This document shows positions 44,201 to 54,639 of a stretch of DNA of 64,000 bases, one piece after another (position 1 is the first letter of the stretch; each line of letters opens with the position of its first letter). This DNA is from Macrotis lagotis. Its lineage: Eukaryota; Chordata; Mammalia; Peramelemorphia; Peramelidae. The DNA is taken from the NCBI RefSeq assembly GCF_037893015.1, contig NC_133661.1, positions 182,568,508-182,632,507 on the forward strand, read 5' to 3'. The position numbers were made by a program, and so were the translations under genes. The notes beneath the pieces were generated by a model, which was given only the letters and a program-made list of their open reading frames with translations, was not told the DNA's origin and did not search any database.

Positions 44201-44590
44201 TGCAGCTCATGGCCAAGTTGGCTGAGGGTAAGTACTACTCTGGGGTGAAGAACCTGGGGACAAATTTTTAACCTAAGATTTTGGACTCGTGCTACATTTT
44301 CTACCCCTTTAGGCTCTGGTATTCAGCTCCCAACCACAGCTGCTGCTGCCCAGGCTGCTGCCCTGCAATTAAATGGAGCTGTTCCCTTGGGAGCCCTGAA
44401 TCCTGCAGCCCTGACTGGTGAGTAGTGATTGTATAGAGGGAAGAAGAGGAGAGAAAAGAGAGCATCTGACTATATCCTGATTCTCTCATTTATTTCCCCA
44501 GCTCTTAGTCCAGCCCTGAATCTCGCCTCCCAGGCCATTGCCTCACAGTGCTTCCAGCTCTCAAGCCTCTTTACCCCCCAGACTATGTAA
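38289..44590 (+). CDS. RBM23: RNA-binding motif protein 23
   Basis: A nuclear SR-like protein related to RBM39/CAPER, linked to pre-mRNA splicing and nuclear-receptor coactivation. Twelve coding exons: 38289-38354, 38883-39031, 39555-39602, 39722-39895, 40188-40241, 40944-41061, 41300-41452, 41545-41682, 42234-42299, 44032-44227, 44313-44417, 44502-44590. Phases agree and give 451 aa (439 in the human isoform I recall). The start MASDDFDIVIEAMLEAPYKK is identical to human. The order is a Thr-Ser repeat (38-51), an Arg-Ser-rich region (about 72-150), RRM1 (about 178-251, VFCMQL and KGIAYVEF), RRM2 (about 275-352, LYVGSL and KGFGFLTF at 316-323), an Ala-rich segment, and the end FTPQTM. It stops where RBM39 continues into its C-terminal UHM domain. 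The exon 5/6 border gives GRRYGH where human has GYRYGH. The extra length is mainly the Thr-Ser expansion. Confidence 0.96.
38928..38972 (+). repeat. RBM23: in-frame ACCAGC hexanucleotide repeat in RBM23 exon
   Basis: One ACCAGT and six ACCAGC units encode seven Thr-Ser pairs (residues 38-51); a final AGC and ACTAGC extend it. Human RBM23 has a much shorter Ser/Thr stretch here. Confidence 0.95.
40285..40875 (-). repeat. L1 3'-end fragment filling an RBM23 intron, reverse orientation
   Basis: It starts with a T-rich tract and ttttgagttttacaattt, continues with agaaggcaatttgccagtct, and extends beyond the 9026 copy into ccattccccaattgaaggac and ttgatttccaattt, the reversed L1 ORF2 end. It takes up most of the 702-base intron 40242-40943. 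Confidence 0.78.
41105..41290 (+). repeat. MIR/MAR1-type SINE in RBM23 intron
   Basis: It has gtttagacccaggtttaaat, tctgtctctgatactgact, cctcttctgtaaaatgaagg and gatctgtggctctatg in MIR order. It occupies most of the intron 41062-41299. Confidence 0.65.
41953..42105 (+). repeat. tRNA-derived marsupial SINE in RBM23 intron
   Basis: Flanked on both sides by ctaaaaggacagaggg, a 16-bp perfect target-site duplication, which suggests a relatively young copy. Confidence 0.96.
42510..42720 (+). repeat. MIR-type SINE in RBM23 intron
   Basis: The phrases gtggacctgagttcaaattc, ctcagtttgctcatctgtaa, gttgaatgaggtaataaaaa and aagtgcattgcaaacctta are the MIR core and tail. Confidence 0.75.
42720..44031 (+). 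other. rest of the long RBM23 intron 42300-44031
   Basis: No recognisable repeat or RNA. The 120-residue minus-strand open frame at 42708-43070 has no family resemblance. Confidence 0.4.
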
Positions 44591-44682
44591 GTTCCAGAGT
44601 CCTGTTATTTTTTTTTTTAAACTTTGCTGTTCTCCATTCTCTTTGGGTAGTAGTTTACCTCTTTTTGCTCATCTTCCTGTAG
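44587..44682 (+). promoter_or_regulatory. RBM23: candidate 96-base intron overlapping the RBM23 stop codon
   Basis: The last coding bases read act atg taa gtt; the gtaagt inside is a perfect donor. A pyrimidine-rich acceptor (cttcctgtag) ends at 44682 and the next bases are gtaagag. Splicing from 44586 to 44683 would again give act atg taa, the same stop. Use of this intron is not proven. Confidence 0.55.
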
Positions 44683-45825
44683 GTAAGAGCCCAGTGCTGC
44701 TTCCCGGTGCCTCTGGGTTCCACCACCTCCTTTCTCCGTGTCTGCCCCTCCACAGCCCCCTTCTCCCCACTGCCACGGACCACGCCAGCCTGCGGGCACG
44801 GACATTGGCTTTGGGGCAATTGGGGACAACACTGGACACCAGGAAGAGCAGCTGCTCCATGACCCCACTGGGGATGGACTCTGTGCTGAGCAAAGCCCCC
44901 AGCCTGGGGGAGCAGAATCTGTACATACATCGAATACAAGTGTCTCTCTGTGTATCGTCTCCCTGGGTGCCCTTCATTGCCCTTTCCCCAACTATCATCC
45001 TCTTTTCCTCTGCTCGTCCCCCATTCTGGGGGGGATGTGGGGGCCACAAATGAAGGTGCCACCCTTCTCTTCTTTTCCCCTTCCCCTCCCTCTTGGCCTA
45101 CCAGGGAAAATCCCTTAGGACCTCTGGGTGAAGAAGCCTTTTGAGTTTTGGGGGAAACACCTTGTAGGTGCTGGGTTGCAACAAATGGGCCTGGCAAATG
45201 GAGGTGGACATATATACTTTGTGAAGCCTATAACCTCAGCTTGGTGCAACCTGAGGCCGGGACTGCTGTAAGCTCAGCGTCTTGCTGGGTGGTACATTAG
45301 ACATCTACCCATCTAGACATTCTGGATACTTTGGGGGCCCCCAGGAGTTGAGTGAAATATGGGGTGCCTTTCCCATGCTCTCCATCTTCCTGTGTATAGC
45401 TCCTCTTCTTCCAATCCATCTTCATCTCTTTGGCCCAGGCAGGGAGGAGGGAAAGGAGTGAGCACAACCATTCCTCTCCTCTTCCCCTGTGCCTCCACAG
45501 CTGGCACTGCCCCCATCTCTTCCACTTCTTCCCACTCCCACCCTGGCTCACTTGAGCCCTTTTCACTGGATTTTATACCCCTGTGTCTGTGTATATAAAT
45601 ATATATAAACTTTGTACAAAGGGCAGCCCCCCAGTAGCGGCAGCTGCTGCCCGCACGTCTGCTGTCTCTGTTGGTTGGTCTGTCTGTCTCTGATTTTAAC
45701 TTCTCAACGAGCCAAATCCACGGACGGTTCTAGGGATAAAAGTTTGTAACGCAATTGCGTTTTTTTCTTTTTTTCCTTTTTTTCCTTTGGCTTTCTCTAA
45801 AGAAATAAAAATAGACAAAAGGCTC
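44591..45825 (+). other. RBM23: RBM23 3' UTR with polyadenylation signal
   Basis: A pyrimidine- and C-rich untranslated region. The AATAAA at 45804-45809 is the first canonical signal apart from tataaatatatataaac near 45595. Overlapping open frames on both strands are compositional. Confidence 0.75.
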
Positions 45826-46261
45826 TTCCCCGGGCTGGGCTCCCCATCTGTATCCGCGTTGTAGTTCCAAGGCTATTTGGCTTTTTCCTATTCCTTTACC
45901 CCCCCAACCTTAATGTTATTTTATCTGTAATTAAGCCCTGACTCTTTCCAGGCACCGGGGCTGGATCCTTCCCTTCCACAAGGTGGCAGTATGGCAGTGT
46001 TTCACTATCTTGCTAACTAGCCAGGTACACTCCTCCATCCATGAAGTCTAGGTCTGGGTCTTTAGACTACCTAGTCCGAGGAAAACCTCTTAAAGCCCTT
46101 TATTCCATAGATCATAGCACCTTGACAGTCAGTGATAATGTCTGCACTGTGATAACCAAAAGGGATGCTGAAAGTTTACTCCTGGGGTCTACTTAGTGGC
46201 TAATGACCAGATCCCTTTAGATGCACCTAGGTCTACTATCCATAAAAGAACATAATTTAGG

Positions 46262-46495
46262 GACTTAGTATTTCAGATAATAGTTATATAGTGCTTTAAG
46301 ATAGGTAAATAGTGCTTTAAAATGTTATCTCATTTTAACTTAACATTGCTGAGGATATTGTTTTTTCTCCCCATTTTACAGAGGAATTGACAGGTGAAAT
46401 AATTTGTCTAGGGTCACACAGCTAATAAGTATCTTAAAGACTGAATTTGAATTCAGGCCTTGGTGACTTCATTTGCCATCTTGCTGTCTCTAGGC
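46262..46495 (-). repeat. THER1/MIR-type SINE, reverse orientation
   Basis: The phrases tatatagtgctttaagatag, atgttatctcattttaactt, ccccattttacagaggaatt and agggtcacacagctaataag are the reversed CORE-SINE order. Confidence 0.75.
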
Positions 46496-46509
46496 ATATG
46501 TAATTTATG

Positions 46510-46664
46510 TTTTTTTTCCTTAGGTTTTTGCAAGGAAAATGGGGTTAAGTGGCTTGCCCAAGGCCACACAGCTAGGTAATTATTAAGTGTCTGAGACTGC
46601 ATTTGAACCCAGGTACTCCTGACTCCAGGGCCGGTGCTTTATTCACTGCCCGCCTAGCCGCCCC
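46510..46664 (-). repeat. tRNA-derived marsupial SINE, reverse orientation
   Basis: Flanks aggcatatgtaattta and aggcatacataattta mark a 16-base target-site duplication with two differences. Confidence 0.95.
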
Positions 46665-46669
46665 AAGGC

Positions 46670-48190
46670 ATACATAATTTAAAGGAAATTAGTTTTTCCT
46701 AAGGTTTTTGAGGAAGGGAAGCATCCCTAAATGAAGGTCTAGCAGGTTTAGTCTCACAGATATGAGGACTCTTTAAGGAACCAACTCGGAGACCAAGGGC
46801 AGGATGTTAAAAACCCCTTGATTTATTCCTTTTCTAATCTCTATGGCAACAGAATTCTTCAACTCCCCATGTCACCGATCTAAAAATACAAGTAATTGCT
46901 GTTATATTTTAATTTCTTTGTTAGCTCTTGAGTTTATGGCTTGGAATCCCAGTGGTAATAGTTGTCCCTGAGGCCATTTTGCTAAATGCTTTCTAGATTG
47001 AATGGTTGGTGTTTGGTGCCTGGTTTCAAGAGATAACAGCACCAGCTCGGCTTTTCACAGTGGCAGGTTTCTTTGTATTACTGCTACCTTACTCTCATCT
47101 GGTTGTCTGGACCTGAGGATTTTGGGGTGGGCAGAATGCTATTTTTAGTTATGAATTTCTGACTGGTTTATTCTACATTATTGATTTGACATCTAATGCG
47201 TAATAAGGCACCATTATGGGACCCAGGGCTCTCGTTCACTATGGGGCCATGGACATTTCTCATTCCAGCCTTTTTTAAATGATAGCATTCACTTTGTTTC
47301 ACAGATTTTCTTTGGGCAAACTCCTTAGATACTAAGTGCTATTTTGTGATTGTTTTTGGGACTTCCTCCTATTTGATTCCTACCTTCCATATTAGCTATT
47401 CTTTCCTTACTTGCTTGGAGAGAGGCTGAAGTGAAGAAAAATATAGACAAGCTTTCCTCCCTCTTTCCACTTGAAGAATTGACAATGTCTAGTGTATGAC
47501 TGAAGTTGCCACTGCCTCTGACTCAGCACCTTATCCCTCATGCTGCTCCTGAGGGTGGTAGGAATGGACTAGGGAGGGAATAGCCCTTTCATAGACCCAT
47601 ACAAGGCGAAAGGAGAAATATCCCTTCCTACTGTGTCTGCTGGGTTGTAGATAGGGAAATAGGTCCCCCCAGGATGAATTCACTTGTGAACGCTTACAAA
47701 AGTGCCTTACAAGATTTCCAGGTGGGCTGTACAAATATTTACGTTTACAGACTGGAAAGCAATTTGAGAGAAGATGAAAGACTGACTACAAGGTCTTGAA
47801 GTTAGTGTTGAGTTTGAAGCTGGACCCAGGCTTTCAACTTTGAAATCTAGTATTTTTATACTGAAATAAAACACTATTGCTGTTCATTTACCATTTAGGT
47901 TTAGACATCTGCCCACTCTACTTACCTCAGTGACCAAATAGAATTTTTCCTTCTCTCAGCCCTTTACTCCTAAACATACCCCTTTACTCCCTTGGCCTTC
48001 TCTTGATTTTCTTCTCCCCTGAGAATGATCCCAATGGTTGATGTTACTATTGTCTTGCAGGTCCTGTTGCCACACCTTAGCACTGTTGTGACTCTGTTTG
48101 ATTTGCTCAACAAATATTGAACACTTATAAAGGATGTGTAAAACAAATATGTTGCAAAGAATCTTAGTGTCACAAGGGACTTGATGCTTC
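46670..48190. other. unique-looking intergenic DNA, nothing recognised
   Basis: About 1.5 kb without identifiable repeats, RNA genes or coding exons. It lies downstream of RBM23. Confidence 0.4.
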
Positions 48191-48194
48191 TAAC

Positions 48195-48770
48195 CCACAC
48201 TTGTAAAGTCATCTCTAGTATGATCTATTCTAGAAGTGGCCAATCAGCCCCTGCCTAAGGACCCATGGAGGGGAGATAATCTACTTTCTGAACACTCAGA
48301 ATCGACATCTCTAATTTGCTTCTTGATAACTTATAAATATCGATCCTGATTCTGCCCATTGGTCTCCGTTACTTCTTACACAAATAGGTTCGAGTATTTG
48401 AAACATTCTGTCCAACCCTGAGGTTTTTTTTTAAGCAAGTCAGTGGGGTTAAAATGACCTGCCCAAAGTTACACAAAATAATTATTGTGTCTGAGGTTGA
48501 AGTTGAATTCAGTTCCTCCTGACTCCAGGGTCAGTGCTCTATCCACTGTACCCCCCCATCCCCCCCCCCCCAGTGTTTTTCTAGGCTAAACATGTTTACT
48601 TCAACATACCTTACATGGTAAAATCCTTTATTATCCTTGTTGCTCTTCTGGCAATTCTAAAGGTCAGCATTGAGACAGGTCCTCTCACACCTATATTACT
48701 GCTATTTCCATTGCATTAATACCCAGCCTTCAAGACTTTCGTTGGGAATGGGAAACCTATTTTTTTGAGG
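48195..48770 (-). repeat. CR1/L3 relic, reverse orientation, split by a SINE
   Basis: It has atttgcttcttgataactta and gtttttctaggctaaacatg (compare the 32235 copy) on the two sides of a reverse SINE at 48424-48571. Strongly diverged. Confidence 0.5.
48424..48571 (-). repeat. tRNA-derived marsupial SINE, diverged, reverse orientation
   Basis: The phrases aagcaagtcagtggggttaa and cctcctgactccagggtcag then tgctctatccactgtacc are present; the head has decayed into a C-run. Confidence 0.85.
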
Positions 48771-48798
48771 CCCTAACCTTGTTCTCTAGGAGTCTAGG

Positions 48799-48945
48799 AG
48801 GGGCAGCTAGGTGGTTCAGTGGACAGAGCACTGGCCCTGGAGTCAGAAGGACCTGAGTACAAATCTGGCCTTAGACAATAATTGCCTAACTGTGTGGCCC
48901 TTGACAAGTCATTTGATACCATTGCTTTGGGGGTGGGGTCGGGGA
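48799..48945 (+). repeat. tRNA-derived marsupial SINE
   Basis: Starts ggggcagctaggtggttcag. The 3' part is diverged (attgctttggggg). Flanks tctaggagtctag occur on both sides. Confidence 0.9.
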
Positions 48946-49194
48946 GATATTTCTAGGAGTCTAGAATCACCTCATTAAAATGCTGCCATCTTAAGGTCCT
49001 ACAGGACCCAGGATATGGTTTCCACCTTCACCATCTCAGAAACATCTCAAATTGAAGCAAGGATATTTAAAAAGTATAATCAGAAGTAATCTAGAAAGCT
49101 AACATTTGTTAGGATAATAAAAGAATTTTCTCAGAATAAACTTGAACTTCCCAAGCCTATAGAATCTGCCTCAATCAACTAAAAGTCTTTGGTT

Positions 49195-49340
49195 TTGACT
49201 CTGATATTTGATAGGCCTGTAGAGTCTTATTAGTTGTATGACTTAGCAAATCATTTCATTTCTGAGCTTTGATTTCTATAAAATGAGGAGCAGGCTGATA
49301 TCCCTAATGTCCTTTGCAATTTTAAATTCTATGAAAACTT
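49195..49340 (+). repeat. MIR-like fragment
   Basis: The phrases tgacttagcaaatcatttca and tttctataaaatgaggagca follow MIR order. Confidence 0.5.
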
Positions 49341-49689
49341 TTGGCTGATGTGATTCTGTCCCTGTCCCTATCCTCGGCTAGTTCCCCTGGCTAAATTTTT
49401 TCTGGAGGTAGAAGGAGGTGGTAAATTTAGGAAATGTGGGTCTAGGCAGAAGCAATGAAAGACTTGGTCAAAAATGAGGTAATAGCTCCTCTCAGGATGA
49501 GACTAATAAAGATTGGGGAACAAAATGGTAAATGCCAGGATAAGTCAGGATGTGGTGAGAAAAAGGTGGGATGACTACAATCTTAGGCTGGAACACTGAA
49601 CAAATATTGATATTCAGTGACTGCCTTGGGCAACTGCAATAAAATTTAGTTATTCAAGAGGCAATGTAATATAGTAGAGAGAAGTAATG

Positions 49690-50150
49690 CAATGGAAAAA
49701 AAGTTGGAATCTGTACTAGCAAAAAAAAATGGAAATAATGGATGGCTACTGTTTTGGAGCATGGCCATCAAGTAAATTGTGGTAAATGAATGTAATGAAA
49801 CAATTGCATTGTAAGAAACCATAAATATATGAAGACCTGATTTTAAAAAAAGCTTGGGAAGGTTTATATCAATTTGATGCAGAACCAAAAGAATATATAT
49901 ACAATGATCAGAATAAATCAAGAAAACAATTCTAAGAAACATCAGATCTCAGTCTCAAATCAATGAAATGACCAAGGCAACCATGAAAAATATATCTGAT
50001 ATAGAATGAAGCATATGCTATTAAACCTGGCCAATGGCTCATTTGTTTTGCATTATTGTACTTTTTTTTAAGGAAGAATTCTAATAGAGGGGATACTACT
50101 ACTAATAATAATAGAGGGGATAATAAAGTTTTTTGTTTGATTTTTTTAAT
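49690..50150 (+). repeat. old L1 3'-end relic
   Basis: The phrases ttgtggtaaatgaatgtaat, gcttgggaaggtttatatca and gatgcagaaccaaaagaata correspond to the L1 ORF2 end/3' UTR of marsupial L1s. Degenerate. Confidence 0.5.
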
Positions 50151-50154
50151 AAAG

Positions 50155-50355
50155 AAAAGAGCACTGGATTTGTAGACAAATACAAAAGTGTTTAAATTCT
50201 ACTGTAGGCACTTAATTACTATGTGACTGCAAGTCATTTAACTTGTTTGAACCTCAGTTTTTTCATATGTAAAATGGGAATAATACTTGTATCTGCCTCA
50301 CAGGGTCATTGTAAGGCTCCATTGAGTTAATGCCCATAAAGCAATTTGCATATCT
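50155..50355 (+). repeat. MIR-type SINE
   Basis: The phrases agagcactggatttgtagac, actatgtgactgcaagtcat, gaacctcagttttttcatat and ctcacagggtcattgtaagg are the MIR consensus order. Confidence 0.8.
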
Positions 50356-50439
50356 TCATATATTAACATAAATGTCAGATTATTATTATTGTTGTTGTTT
50401 TTTGTGTTATAATTGCCAAAAGTTGCTGCCCTTGTTAAA

Positions 50440-50885
50440 AACCTGAATGGGCCTCCCAGGGAGATAAGGCTCCTGAAACTGCCATCTCACCCCTGTTCAC
50501 CATCCTCATCCATTCCCCCTCACTCCTCCAGGGAAAAAGGATAAGACTCTGTTCTTTTTGATGTTACCATGGTTGCCTGCCGTGCTCCTTGTCTGCAAAG
50601 TACTGCTCACCATCCACCAGAGACTGATGTTCCCATAGCAACCAGGTGAAGTCAACAATGATGAGCTGGACCCAGAAAAGGAATACTGAGCTGAGAGACT
50701 TAGCAGGGCTTGTGTATCCTATTTGTTTCTTAGTATGACAAGCCAAGTCAAGTATAATCCTCCCAATTCTCCAGTACCTGGTGCCCTGGAGCTAACCTGA
50801 TCTCACAGTGTGTTCGTGGTGATGGAAACTGTGAGGATAAGGTGACAGTGGACCATTTAGCTTCCTAAGATCCTGTGCTAGGAGA
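50440..50885. other. unique-looking intergenic segment with X-box-like motifs
   Basis: No repeat identified. It contains gttaccatggttgc near 50563 and gttcccatagcaac at 50629-50642, both resembling RFX X-boxes. Possible regulatory element; not proven. Confidence 0.3.
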
Positions 50886-50934
50886 GGGATGGAGGAAGCT
50901 AGTCAAAGATCATTTTTAAAAGCTGAATGTGTTC

Positions 50935-51190
50935 TGTCAGTTGGCCCTGATGACCCACTCTCAAGGGCCCTTAAGGAATTGGCTAAAGTTACTGGAGAGC
51001 CATTAGCAGTTATTTTTGAGTACATGGGGGTAAATGAGTGGAGGAGGTGCCCAAAGACTGGAAAGGTTCTAGGAGAGTGCCCATCTCTAAAAGAGGAAAA
51101 GGGTGACCTTGGAAATCAGAAACCTGTCAGCCTAAGTCAATATCTGAGAAGCTTTTGTAAACAAAGCATCCATCAAACCTTCAAGCATTA
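50935..51190 (+). repeat. CR1/L3 reverse-transcriptase fragment
   Basis: The plus-strand frame reads KELAKVTGEPLAVIFEY, then PKTGKVLGECPSLKEEKGD and NQKPVSL. This is the conserved N-terminal RT region of CR1/L3 (LAEVIAEPLAIIF ... VPEDWK ... YRPVSL). It is the best-preserved coding stretch of a LINE in the window and has no intact partner domains. Confidence 0.8.
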
Positions 51191-51484
51191 GAATTGGAAA
51201 AGCCAACTTGCTCATTATTAGAGTCTCCAGGGGAAGAGACTAGGGCCTCCATAAAGGAGCTTGATATCATCTTCCTGACACCCATCTCCTCTGAATGTCT
51301 TCTGACTTTACTTCCCTCTTGATTTCTCCAACTTCTATTAAGTGGGAGAGTGGAGTGATTGTAGAGAAGGTGATAAATTGGGGCTTTTTGTTTTTTTTAG
51401 CCTGCTTCTCTTGTTGGTCCCTAGGTTACACACAGTCAGCCAGACTCTTGTAAGAACAAATTTCACCAGACTGGTCCTCCTACA

Positions 51485-51785
51485 CCCAGGCCTAGAGAAT
51501 CATAGAAGCATTACAGAATCACAAAATCTCAGAGGTCAGCTAGTCCAACCTGTACCTAAACAAGAATAATCCTCTACAACATGTCCAGCCTCCTCTGAAA
51601 TATCTTTAGTGAGGGGAAGCTTGCTCCCTTTAAAGGCTATTCATTTTTATGATATCTCTAATTGTTAGGAAGTTTCTTCAAGGAAGATAATCTGCTTTGG
51701 TCAGCTTTCAACTACTGGACAAAGTAGCTGTCAGCTACTCTAACAATAGATGCTCTGCCTACTTAGGTCTCAGAGCTCTGTTTTG
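51485..51785 (-). repeat. CR1/L3 3'-end relic, reverse orientation
   Basis: The phrases agaatcacaaaatctcagag, gtcagctagtccaacctgta and ctctaattgttaggaagttt are reversed CR1/L3 3' end. Confidence 0.65.
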
Positions 51786-51938
51786 TCCCTCTCTTCCTCC
51801 TCTTCTCACCTTTGTCAGTCTGTCAGTCCATAAAACACTTATTCCTTTCCACTCTTCACTGGTAGCTTTATCTTAAAACTGACTTGGGTCCCTCTCCCAC
51901 CTAGAGAGAGGTGCGCCTTGTTATTAAGATTTCAATCA

Positions 51939-51939
<1 letters not shown>

Positions 51940-51971
<32 letters not shown>
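51940..51971 (+). repeat. (CA)n microsatellite
   Basis: Sixteen uninterrupted CA/AC units. Confidence 0.97.
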
Positions 51972-51974
<3 letters not shown>

Positions 51975-51975
<1 letters not shown>

Positions 51976-52685
51976 ACCTCTGCCTTCACCTTTCCTGCAT
52001 TGCAGACCCATAGATAAAAATTAATTTGGACAAAAACAGACAATTTTACCTTTTCCTCGACCTACTTCATTCCTACTGTGTGTCAATATGACCAAATCAT
52101 CTGTTATCACCTACTGTGCTGACCTCATACTAATGTGTCCAAGGGAGATGATTTGGGCCTCCAAGTGGCAAGTCTTAGCTTAGACAAAGCAAGTTCCATA
52201 AATGAGATTTCCTGGCAGAGGAGCTATCAGATTATCACAAAACTGGAAGTTTTCTTCCTCTCCCCCAATGTTAACACTGAACTTGGATTTGGACAGTAGC
52301 TTAGTTAGGGCATAGCATCTCTTTTGAGCAAAATCACAAGGCAAGGAACCAAATGCAGGGACATTTCCAGAGCATAAAGGAGAGGTATCAGAGTTAGCAG
52401 AGGCAATGCTAGTGATCACCCATACCACATGATAATCTTGGCTCTCACCAAACCCTTTGGGGTCCCCTCAACAACCACTTCCTTTAACCAGCAATCACTC
52501 TTCTCCCAGTCCCACTTCCCATTCTGAGAGATTGTAACTGATCCTGTACCTTGTGCTGATGATGGGATCGGCCCCCATATCTCTTCTTTCTCTCCTTCTA
52601 CCTCAGACCTAAGGTTTTATATAGAATTTAGATGAACCCCTCATCCAGGTTCCTCTGGTGATAGGGTAGGAGACAGTACACTCCA
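51975..52685. other. intergenic, nothing recognised
   Basis: No clear repeat, RNA gene or exon. Confidence 0.4.
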
Positions 52686-52689
52686 TACA

Positions 52690-52850
52690 TAATTTTTTTA
52701 TTTTTTTTTATTTTTTGCAAGGCAATGGGTTTAAGTGGCTTGCCCAAGGCCACACGGCTAGGTAATTATTAAGCGTCTGAGGCCGAATTTGAACTCAGGT
52801 ACTCCTGACTCCAGGGCCGGTGCTCTATCTACTGTGACACCTACCACCCC
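52690..52850 (-). repeat. tRNA-derived marsupial SINE, reverse orientation
   Basis: T-rich tail, ttgcaaggcaatgggtttaa, ending cctaccacccc. Flanks catacataattt and cacacataattt mark the insertion. Confidence 0.94.
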
Positions 52851-53019
52851 ACACACATAATTTCTTAATTCCTTTATTGGGAGCTGCTTATAGGTTCACT
52901 CAGGAATAGATCCACACTCAGTACTAACCAATTCTAGGCTAACGTAAATTATAATCATTTTATTTTCACTATTAGTGTTCACAAGTCACACTTCTCTTTT
53001 CATCTATCTGCACCCAATA

Positions 53020-53435
53020 GTTCTCCTCTTGCCCCTGCATCAGAGATGGTTTGTCTGACCCTGCTCTCTGAGCCTCACTTTTCTGTTTTTGTGCTTCCTT
53101 TGAATATATAAAATTGTTCCCTAAAATGCCCTTTTCTCCCTTCCAATTTATCATATCCTTCATGCCACTCAATTCCACTTCCCCCATAAAACCTTAAACT
53201 CCTTTAGCAGTCAGTGATCTCCTCCTTTCAAAGTCCTATAGTAGTTACATGATGCAAGTTATTATTTAATTACATAGTGTTCCATTTTCTCTTGTTTTCT
53301 ATTTTTGTCTTATCTCCTCCAATATAAACTTATATAAGATTATAAGCTCTTTGAGGGCAGGGGCCCTGATTTATTCACCTAGAATAGTGCTAGGCTCATA
53401 AAAGACACTCAGTAAATATTTAAATGACTGAGCCC
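53020..53435 (+). repeat. L2 LINE 3'-end relic
   Basis: It ends with ttataagctctttgagggca, ggggccctgatttattcacc, tagtgctaggctcataaaag and cactcagtaaatatttaa, the L2 terminal order. Confidence 0.65.
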
Positions 53436-53513
53436 AGATAAATGGTGAAAGAATTGAGGATATCTAACCAGGAAAAGAGAAGAGTGATAAAAAGGAATTA
53501 AGATATTTTTCTG

Positions 53514-53692
53514 GGGCAGCTAGGTGGCGCAGTGGATAGAGCACCAACCCTGGAGTCAGGAGAACCTGAGCTCAAATTTGGCCTCAGACACTGAATAATT
53601 ACCTAGCCGTGTGACCTTGGGCAAGCCACTTAACCCTATTTACCTTGCAAAAAAAACCAAGACAAAACCTAAAAAAAATTTTTTAGAAAAAA
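53514..53692 (+). repeat. tRNA-derived marsupial SINE
   Basis: Starts ggggcagctaggtggcgcag with a long A-rich tail. Flanks agatatttttct and agacatttttct mark the insertion. Confidence 0.95.
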
Positions 53693-53814
53693 AGACATTT
53701 TTCTACACCTTAAAGTTAAAAGTTAAAAAACAAATTCAGGCTGAAATAAATAGCTGAGTCTCTCTAACAGTGCCACCACCTAAGCTCCCACCTTAAAATC
53801 ACCTTTGATTCTTT

Positions 53815-54010
53815 GTAGGCAGCTCAGTAGCAGGGTGAAGGAAAACCTGAGTTCAAATTCTATCTCTGATACTTACTAGTTTCATGATCCTGGGCAAGTC
53901 ACTTAACCTCTGTCTGCCTCAGTTTCCTCATCTGGGTCAATAATAGCATTTACCTCTCAGCATAAGGATCAAATAAGGTAATATTTGTGAACCTTAAAGC
54001 ATTATTTAAA
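53815..54010 (+). repeat. MIR/MAR1-type SINE
   Basis: The phrases aaacctgagttcaaattcta, tgatcctgggcaagtcactt, cctcagtttcctcatctggg and aaggatcaaataaggtaata are a typical MIR. Confidence 0.85.
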
Positions 54011-54019
54011 ATGCTTGCT

Positions 54020-54600
54020 ATGATTGTTTTCAGTCCTTCATTCCCAATATCTAATGAGTTGCTCAACCCTGTGGATTCCATGTCTCATTCGTCGATGCCA
54101 CTTTACTCAACACAGTTCTGGCCCTCATCACTTCCAGCCTTCTAACTGACCTCCCTACCTTTGTCACTGGTCTATCTCAGAACTCTCAGTGGCTCCCTAT
54201 TACTTAAAAGATAAAAAACAGTTTGAAGCCCTCCACTCCTCTTATTTCTTCTCATTCAGTTTACATCCAGCTGGTTCTTAGATCTTACAACATTTTGGTT
54301 GGTGTACTTGTGTAGACAGGCTCTTATACTCTACAGGTGATATTTTAGGGGGTGTAACTCCTCATCAAGACCTGTCCAAAACCCCAGTTCAGGGGCTACC
54401 TCCTTCATGGAGCCAGAAATCCTCACACTTTCCTAGAGCATTTTGCCTGGATTTCTCCTTGACTTCCATTAGATCCCACTGTAACATTCTTATCTATGTA
54501 CATTTTGTTTCACTCTATAGACTTGTAAGGCTTATATGGATATCCTATTTATATTTGTATCTCTAGAATTTGTCATGATGCTTAATGTTGAACTGAATTG
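54020..54600 (+). repeat. L2 LINE 3' region
   Basis: The phrases ccagccttctaactgacctc, cagtggctccctattactta, ggctacctccttcatggagc and ttgtatctctagaatttgtc follow L2 order in sense. Confidence 0.75.
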
Positions 54601-54639
54601 CATTTTTAAAAACTATCAATGTCCTCCCAAAAAAAACTC

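Noticed and set aside
44538-45197. Frames of 126-180 codons in the RBM23 3' UTR on both strands
   Set aside because: They are Pro/Ser-rich, overlap on both strands and lie after a stop codon conserved with human RBM23.
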